Below, piece after piece: positions 58,964 through 64,000 of a stretch of DNA of 64,000 nt (position 1 is the first letter of the stretch; each line of letters begins with the position of its first letter). The notes beneath the pieces are model-generated. The model saw nothing but the letters and a program-made list of their open reading frames with translations, was not told the DNA's origin and searched no databases. The position numbers and the translations under genes are program-made. This DNA is from Halorubrum sp. CBA1229 (GTDB taxonomy: Archaea > Halobacteriota > Halobacteria > Halobacteriales > Haloferacaceae): assembly GCF_003721435.2 (NCBI RefSeq), contig NZ_CP054585.1, positions 3,154,341 through 3,218,340 on the forward strand. The letters run 5' to 3'.

Positions 58964-59953
58964 TCAGGCGTCTCGCGTTCCCGGACCGTCGGTCGCCTCG
59001 GCGTCATCGGCCGTCTCTGTGCCGTCGAACGGTTCGAACCCGCCGGTCCCCTCCCGGGCGTCTTTCCACTCACCGAGACCGGAGGGGTCGAGGTGGACGT
59101 GGACGTCCCCGACGTCCTCCAAGTCCCGGAGCCCGGTGACGAGCGCCGTCTCGACGTCGTGGGCCTCCCGGAGCGTCATCCCGCCGTCGACCTCGACGTG
59201 GACCTCGACCTCTAGCTCCGTGCCGTCGTAGTACACCGTCAGGTCATGGACGCCCTCGACGGCCGGGTGTTCGCGGAGCGCCTCGGTGACGCGCTCGCGG
59301 TCCCCGACCGGGGGCGCCGCGCCGACGAGGTACGTGACGTTCTCGCGGCCGATCTCGACGCCCTGATAGACCACGAGGAGGCTGACCAGCGCGCCGGCGG
59401 CCGGGTCGAGGACGGGGAACCCGAGCAGGGCACCGAACACGCCGACCACCGCCGCGACGGTGGTGTAGATGTCGTTGAGACAGTCGGCCGCGAGCGCGGT
59501 GAGCGCCGTCGAGCCGAGGGTCGCGTTGACGCGCTCCGTGTACCAGTAGAGGAGGTACATGTCGACCAGCGCGAACAGCAGCGCCGCGACGAGTATCGGA
59601 TCCGCCTCGACCCCCGGCGACCCGAGGAGCTCGGAGACCGACTCGCGCAGCAGCAGGACGCCGAGCAGGACGATGACCGCGCCGACGAAAAGCGCCGTCA
59701 GCGGCTCGATCCGCTGGTGACCGTGGGGGTGCGTCTCGTCGGCGGCGTCGTAGCGGGAGCCGCCCCAGACGAACACGACCGCGCTCGCGACGAGGTCGGC
59801 GACCGAGTGCGCGGCGTCGGCGAGCAGCGCGACGCTGCCGAAGGCTACCCCGGTGGCGCCCACCACCGCGATCTTCAGCGCGTTGCCGAGGATGTTCACC
59901 CCCGCGGCCCGCTGGAACCGGGCCTTCTCGCCGTCGTCCCAGGGGCCCCACAT
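58964..59953 (-). CDS. Cation diffusion facilitator (CDF) transporter
   Basis: 329 residues with about six membrane helices. The first metal site reads LLADAAHSVADLV (His and Asp in helix 2) and the second DCLNDIYTTVAAVVG in helix 5; a soluble C-terminal domain (LTVYYDGTELEVEVHVEVD) follows. It should export Zn, Mn, Co or similar divalent ions by proton exchange. A box TTCTTAAAC about 22-27 bases upstream suggests a leaderless transcript. Confidence 0.9.
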   Translation of the reverse strand: MWGPWDDGEKARFQRAAGVNILGNALKIAVVGATGVAFGSVALLADAAHSVADLVASAVVFVWGGSRYDAADETHPHGHQRIEPLTALFVGAVIVLLGVLLLRESVSELLGSPGVEADPILVAALLFALVDMYLLYWYTERVNATLGSTALTALAADCLNDIYTTVAAVVGVFGALLGFPVLDPAAGALVSLLVVYQGVEIGRENVTYLVGAAPPVGDRERVTEALREHPAVEGVHDLTVYYDGTELEVEVHVEVDGGMTLREAHDVETALVTGLRDLEDVGDVHVHLDPSGLGEWKDAREGTGGFEPFDGTETADDAEATDGPGTRDA

Positions 59954-60201
59954 ACGACAGTGTTCTCGCCCGCCCTGTTTAAGAACCTCGTCGTTTCGAC
60001 CGACCCGCGGCCCCGAGACGGCCCGCGACGCGCGAGACCGAGCGCGCGGCCGAGAACGGCGGACCCGCCGACGGTCTCGACCGGCGGCAGTCGGCGACCG
60101 CGCCCCGAACGCCGCGGATCGCCGCCCGTCGTAACGACTAAGAACGAAACGCTCCTCGGTTACGGTAATGAATCACGAGTTTTTCGCCCGAGGTGGTCCC
60201 C

Positions 60202-60894
60202 GTGGGCGTCGAGATTAAGGAAACGGAGGTGAGCGACGAGGACTTCGAGGAGATGAAAGGGTTTGTGAGAGATTACCTCGCGGCCAGCGTCGAGAGCGAG
60301 GAGGACGGCGGGCGGATGCGCTGGTACCCGTGGCACTCCGCGGACTACCGGTTCAACCACATCCTCAACGTCGTCGACCTCGCGACTGAGATCGCCGAGG
60401 CGGAGGGCGCCGACGTCGACGTCGTCCGGGTGGCCGCGGTGTTCCACGACGTGGCGAAGCTGGAGGCGGAGCAGGACGTGCACGCCGAGGCCGGCGCGCG
60501 CGTCGCCCGCGAGTACCTCCAGAGCCGCGGGGACTACCCCGAATCGTTCGTCGAGGAGGTGTGCGGAGCGGTCGTCGACCACTCGTACACGGGCGACCTG
60601 TCGAACGTGTCGCTGGAGAGCCGGTCGCTGATCGAGGCCGACGTGCTGGACAAGGTCGGCGCCAACGGCGCCGTGCTGATGCTGTTGCGGATGGGGTACG
60701 AGTCCCGCACGCACATGGACGCCGCGAAGATGGTCGACCGCGTGCTCCAACGCGCGCACGACCACACCGACCGCGTCGTCTCCGACACCGCCGAGAGCAT
60801 CGCCCACCAGCGCATCAAGCGCGTGAAGTGGCTCCGCGAGTGGCTAGAAGAGGAGGTCAGCCGGATGAACGCCGAGGGCGTCACCGAGCGCTGA
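60202..60894 (+). CDS. HD-domain phosphohydrolase-type protein
   Basis: 230 residues from a GTG at 60202, with GAGGTGG about eight bases upstream; an in-frame GTG at 60193 is the alternative. The HD metal site is visible: HILNVVDLAT, then VFHDVAKLEAEQDVHAEAG with His-Asp, and a later Asp in EADVLDKVGANG. It likely hydrolyses a phosphate ester of nucleotides or similar; the substrate is unknown. Confidence 0.85.
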   Translation: MGVEIKETEVSDEDFEEMKGFVRDYLAASVESEEDGGRMRWYPWHSADYRFNHILNVVDLATEIAEAEGADVDVVRVAAVFHDVAKLEAEQDVHAEAGARVAREYLQSRGDYPESFVEEVCGAVVDHSYTGDLSNVSLESRSLIEADVLDKVGANGAVLMLLRMGYESRTHMDAAKMVDRVLQRAHDHTDRVVSDTAESIAHQRIKRVKWLREWLEEEVSRMNAEGVTER

Positions 60895-60948
60895 CGGCGA
60901 CGCTTCCAGTTTAAATACGCCCGTTTCGTCCCGACCACGGCCCCGGGC

Positions 60949-61620
60949 TCACGCCTCGACGTCGACTCGGGGGAGCATCGTATTTAAATATCGCCGGCCG
61001 CCGCGTCGGGTGTCGTCGACCCAGCCCCGGTCGCCGGTCGTCGCCCAGCGGAGCATCCCGCCGGTCGCGAGCGTCTGGAGCGTGGCCGCCACTTCGGCGG
61101 GGGTGACCCGGTCGGCGGCCTCGCCGCCGGTGTCAACGTCGCCCGCGTCGGCGGAATCCGCGTCCAGGTCGGCCGCGGCCTCGCGGACGGAGCGCTCGAG
61201 GAACCGCCCGAACACGCGGTCGCTGCGGTCGAAGTGGTCGCGGTAGGCGTCGTCGCTGGCGGCCTGCGCGCGGAGCTCCACGATGGCGGTCAGGAACCGC
61301 GCGTCCGGCGCGTGCTCGTCGTCGACCGACCCGGGGCGGATCGTCGCCGAGAGGTAGGCGTCGAGCCGCTCCCGGGGCGGGAGATCGAACTCGCCCGCCG
61401 ACAGCGACGACTCGAACCCGTCGAGGAGGAACCCGAGCAGGTCGACCAGCAGCTCGTCTTTCCCGTCGTAGTGGTGGTAGACGAGCGACGGGCTCTTGTC
61501 GAACTCCTCGCCGATCCGGCTGATCGTGAGGTCGGCGTACCCGTGCTCGCAGAGCGCGCGGAACGCGGCCCCGAGGATGGCCTGCCGGGTGTCGGTCGGC
61601 TCCGCGAACGGGTCGTGCAT
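60949..61620 (-). CDS. TetR/AcrR-family transcription regulator
   Basis: 223 residues. The N-terminal helix-turn-helix (TRQAILGAAFRALCEHGYAD, TISRIGEEFDKSPSLVYHHY) and DGKDELLVDLLGFL are typical. The C-terminal ligand-binding region is helical with an acidic insert near residue 170. It is divergent from the secreted-protein and RND-exporter genes, so it probably represses them and is released by a small molecule. Confidence 0.9.
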   Translation of the reverse strand: MHDPFAEPTDTRQAILGAAFRALCEHGYADLTISRIGEEFDKSPSLVYHHYDGKDELLVDLLGFLLDGFESSLSAGEFDLPPRERLDAYLSATIRPGSVDDEHAPDARFLTAIVELRAQAASDDAYRDHFDRSDRVFGRFLERSVREAAADLDADSADAGDVDTGGEAADRVTPAEVAATLQTLATGGMLRWATTGDRGWVDDTRRGGRRYLNTMLPRVDVEA

Positions 61621-61657
61621 GGGCGTCCTACCGCGGTCACCTACAAAACGGTCCTGA

Positions 61658-61673
61658 TTGAACGTTCATTCAA
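61658..61673. promoter_or_regulatory. Candidate TetR operator, TTGAACGTTCATTCAA
   Basis: A perfect 10-bp palindrome TGAACGTTCA (61659-61668) followed by TTCAA lies between the divergent regulator and exporter genes. It is just before the TATA-like CTTAACA of the rightward transcript, so a bound repressor would block it. It is typical of TetR/AcrR operators. Confidence 0.6.
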
Positions 61674-61706
61674 CACGCTTAACACGAGAGCGACCCACAC
61701 GGTACT

Positions 61707-61793
61707 ATGACTCGACGCGACGCGTTCGGCGGTCGGTCGTCGGCTCGGTGCCCTCCCGCGGCCGACGAGGACGGTGACGGAGGCGGGAGATGA
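61707..61793 (+). CDS. 28-codon leader ORF before secreted protein
   Basis: ATG at 61707, about 27 bases after a TATA-like GCTTAACA, opens a 28-residue frame (MTRRDAFGGRSSARCPPAAD and on) whose TGA overlaps the next ATG at 61790 by four bases. It is probably the first translated frame of the transcript and feeds ribosomes into the secreted-protein gene. Confidence 0.4.
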   Translation: MTRRDAFGGRSSARCPPAADEDGDGGGR

Positions 61794-63475
61794 GCCGGCT
61801 CGGCCGGATCGGCACGCTCGTTCTCGCGGCGGTCTCCGTCGCGGCCCTCGTCGGCGCCGCCGCGTTCGCCGGGGCCGCCGCGCCGACCGGACCCGCGGTC
61901 GACGGCGGCCAGACGGCGGCGGTCGGTCCGACCGCGGACGGCGGTATCGCCGCGCAGACGACGGAGCGACAGATCCGCGGGTCGCCAGCGCTCGAGCTGT
62001 TCGCCTCCCAGCGGACGGTCCCGAGCGGCGCCGAGTCGACGGTGACGCTCGACGTCCTCAACACCGGCGAGATGGAGTTCGGGAACCAGCTCGACCCCCG
62101 TGTGACGACCGCGCGCGGGCTCACGCTCGAGGTCGATGACGGCGACGTGCCGATCGAGTTCGACGGCGGCCGGACGGTCGTCGGCGACGTGCGGACCGAC
62201 GCGAGCCCCGTGCAGGTCCCGCTGGACGTCACGGTCCCCGGCGACGTGCCGGACGGGAGGTACGAGGTCGAGGTGACGGCCCGCTACCGGTACACGTTCG
62301 AGATCATCCCGGAGTTCAACAACCACAAGGACCGGCGCGGCACCGACCGCTTCGACGTGACCGTCGTCGTCGACGACGGCGCGCGGTTCGCGATCGTCGA
62401 GACCGACACCGACGCGCAGGTCGGTGGGGGCGGCGACGTGACCGCGACGCTCCGGAACGTCGGCGACGAGGTGGCCCGCGACGCGATCGTCACCGGGCGG
62501 TCGACCGGCAGCGCGGCGGTGGTCGGCGACGGGAGCGCCGACTCGTACGTCGGCGACTGGGCGCCCGGCGAGAACCGGACCGTGACGTTCGACTCGACGG
62601 TCTCGCCCGACTTCGGGAGCGGGGCGTACGCGCTCGTGACGTCGGTCGACTACCGGGACGCCGACGGGATCGACGAGACCTCGCCCTCGTCGCGGGCCGG
62701 GGTGGTGCCGATCGCCGAGCAGTCGTTCGCGATCGACGACGTGGACGGGACCCTCGAGGTCGGCTACTCCGGGACCGTCAGCGGGACGCTCACCAACGAG
62801 GGGCCGCTCGACGTCGACGACGCGGTGCTCCTCGTCGACCCGCAGAGCCAGCGGGTGACGGTGGGCGAGCGGCGGTACGCGCTTCCGACCGTCCCGGCCG
62901 GCGAATCGGTCGAGTTCTCCTTCGACGCCGACGTGAGCGGAAGCGCCGACCCCGGCCCGCGACAGTTCCGGTTCACCACCGAGTACACGAGCGGCGACTC
63001 GACGATCGCGGTCGAGGAGACCCAGCGGATCGAGGTCGCGCCGCGACAGCCGGAGTTCGATCTCGTCGCCGACAACGCGACCGTTCCGGCCGGCGAGACG
63101 CGGGAGGTGACCTTCGAGATCACCAATCAGCGCCCGGAGACGCTCTCGTCGATCAACGCCGGGCTGTACGCCGACAGCCCGCTCTCGGCCCCCAACGACG
63201 AGGCGTTCGTCGACGAGCTGGCGCCCGGCGAGTCGACGAAGATCGCCTTCGAGGTGGCCGCCGCGCCCGACGCGAGCGTCGAGACCCACCCCATCGAGTT
63301 GGACTTCCGCTACGACGACGAGCGCGGCAACGACCGGATCTCCGACGTCACGCAGTACCCGGTCGAGGTGACCGAGTCGACCGACGAGGGAGGGCTCCCC
63401 GTCGTCCCGCTCGCCGTCGGCCTCCTCGTCGTCGTCGCCGGCGCGGGAGCGGTCGTCCTCTACCGGCGGCGGTGA
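61790..63475 (+). CDS. Secreted COG1361-type protein of exporter locus
   Basis: 561 residues. Signal peptide (about 1-27), several immunoglobulin-like repeats of ~120 residues with CARDB-like patterns (VPSGAESTVTLDVLNTGEMEF; GGDVTATLRNVGDEVARD), and a single C-terminal membrane helix (PVVPLAVGLLVVVAGAGAVV). In haloarchaea this type lies between a TetR regulator and an RND/MMPL transporter, as here, and is thought to be the outside partner of the pump. Confidence 0.85.
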   Translation: MSRLGRIGTLVLAAVSVAALVGAAAFAGAAAPTGPAVDGGQTAAVGPTADGGIAAQTTERQIRGSPALELFASQRTVPSGAESTVTLDVLNTGEMEFGNQLDPRVTTARGLTLEVDDGDVPIEFDGGRTVVGDVRTDASPVQVPLDVTVPGDVPDGRYEVEVTARYRYTFEIIPEFNNHKDRRGTDRFDVTVVVDDGARFAIVETDTDAQVGGGGDVTATLRNVGDEVARDAIVTGRSTGSAAVVGDGSADSYVGDWAPGENRTVTFDSTVSPDFGSGAYALVTSVDYRDADGIDETSPSSRAGVVPIAEQSFAIDDVDGTLEVGYSGTVSGTLTNEGPLDVDDAVLLVDPQSQRVTVGERRYALPTVPAGESVEFSFDADVSGSADPGPRQFRFTTEYTSGDSTIAVEETQRIEVAPRQPEFDLVADNATVPAGETREVTFEITNQRPETLSSINAGLYADSPLSAPNDEAFVDELAPGESTKIAFEVAAAPDASVETHPIELDFRYDDERGNDRISDVTQYPVEVTESTDEGGLPVVPLAVGLLVVVAGAGAVVLYRRR

Positions 63476-63517
63476 CCGGATGGGCGACCACAGCGCCCGC
63501 GCGGATCTGATCGAGCG

Positions 63518-64000
63518 ATGGGCCCGGAGCCGACGGAGGCGGCCGTGACCGCGGCCGACCGGCTCGTCGAGCGGGTCGACGCGCTCGTCACGGAGCGACC
63601 GGCGGCGGTGATCGCCGTCTTCCTCCTGATCAGCGTCGTCGCCGTCGGGGGGGTGGGGGGGATCACCACCTCGGCCGGCGCCGATCAGTTCACGCAGGAC
63701 ATCCCCGCCCAGCGCGCGCTCGACGACATCGACGAGGAGTTCGAGACGTCGATCGGCGGGTCGGCGACCTCCGCGCAGGTGATCGTCACCGACGACAACG
63801 TGCTCTCGCGGTCGACGCTGATCCGCGTCTTAGAGACCCAAGAGCGGCTGGAGTCGCGGTCGACGCTCCGGGTGGGCTCGACGACGAGCCACGCCGACGC
63901 GATCGCCCGCCGGCTCGACCCGACCGCGGAGACGCCGGGCGAGCGCCGCGACGCGGTCGCGGACGCGACGCCGAGCGAGCTGCGGGCGGCAATCGCCGAC
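63518..64000 (+). CDS. RND/MMPL-family exporter, partial
   Basis: The first 161 codons of a gene cut by the window end. After ~30 residues comes one membrane helix (PAAVIAVFLLISVVAVGGVG), then the start of a large exterior domain with the usual DIDEEFETSIGG-like sequence. RND/MMPL pumps export lipids, drugs or hydrophobic compounds. The ATG at 63518 was chosen; an out-of-frame ATG lies 38 bases earlier. Confidence 0.8.
   Translation, partial: MGPEPTEAAVTAADRLVERVDALVTERPAAVIAVFLLISVVAVGGVGGITTSAGADQFTQDIPAQRALDDIDEEFETSIGGSATSAQVIVTDDNVLSRSTLIRVLETQERLESRSTLRVGSTTSHADAIARRLDPTAETPGERRDAVADATPSELRAAIAD

Noticed and set aside
61679..63289. 536-codon minus-strand frame under the secreted protein
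   Set aside because: Composition is Arg/Gly/Asp-rich without any fold pattern. The plus-strand protein has a signal peptide, repeats and an anchor.
1..64000. CRISPR array
   Set aside because: No set of regularly spaced direct repeats with unique spacers was seen. The only array (17-100) is a contiguous tandem repeat without spacers.

Overview
The window is GC-rich archaeal DNA from a halophilic archaeon, probably Halorubrum or a close relative. The evidence is acidic proteins, leaderless genes with TATA boxes about 25 bases before the start codon, an intron-containing tRNA-Trp, a HalX-type response regulator, a Hel308-type helicase and a squalene/phytoene synthase. The genus is an inference from overall character, not from an alignment.

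Layout. (1) 1-1527: chromosome, with a short tandem repeat and a PiT-type phosphate permease. (2) 1528-46507: one integrated genetic element of about 45 kb, bounded by a perfect 14-bp direct repeat (ATGGGGCCGGAGGG). The right copy is the 3' end of tRNA-Trp and the left copy lies beside a tyrosine integrase. (3) 46495-64000: chromosome, with tRNA-Trp, two conserved haloarchaeal DUF genes, guaB, a HalX regulator, a Hel308-like helicase, a squalene/phytoene synthase, an acyl-CoA dehydrogenase, two PH-domain membrane proteins, a DUF2071 protein, a cation diffusion facilitator, an HD phosphohydrolase and a TetR / secreted protein / RND-type exporter locus cut by the window end.

Inside the element: an integrase operon (3646 to 1609, minus strand) lies opposite two PhiH1-repressor-like winged-helix genes. 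An AT-rich cargo island (4.5-15.1 kb) encodes a HEPN-like protein, a membrane protein, a 1400-residue Cas4/RecB-type nuclease fused to a superfamily 1 helicase, a cytosine-5 methyltransferase with a long C-terminal extension, and a probable SacI-family restriction enzyme. A tightly coupled minus-strand gene chain (29.7-16.9 kb) encodes two large surface proteins, about eight small membrane proteins and a P-loop ATPase. No capsid, portal, terminase or tail gene was seen, so the particle, if there is one, should be a membrane vesicle of pleolipovirus or plasmid-vesicle type. A second, short tyrosine recombinase is at 30.1 kb. Another AT-rich island (31-39 kb) holds an OLD-family nuclease, a rhomboid protease, a DUF4238 protein and small unknown genes. 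A minus-strand chain from 46.4 to 39.1 kb carries zinc-ribbon proteins, a SWIM protein, a J-domain protein, a PCNA clamp, an HNH nuclease and a second cytosine methyltransferase.

Main discovery candidate: the attachment core lies inside a reading frame. In the excised circle the frame that starts at 1622, overlapping the integrase end, runs through the 14-bp core into the frame ending at 46367. This gives a 73-codon zinc-ribbon gene. It also joins the integrase operon to the PCNA/replication chain as one run of overlapping genes. Integration would break this gene and cut the replication chain from its promoter, so the integration state could act as an expression switch.
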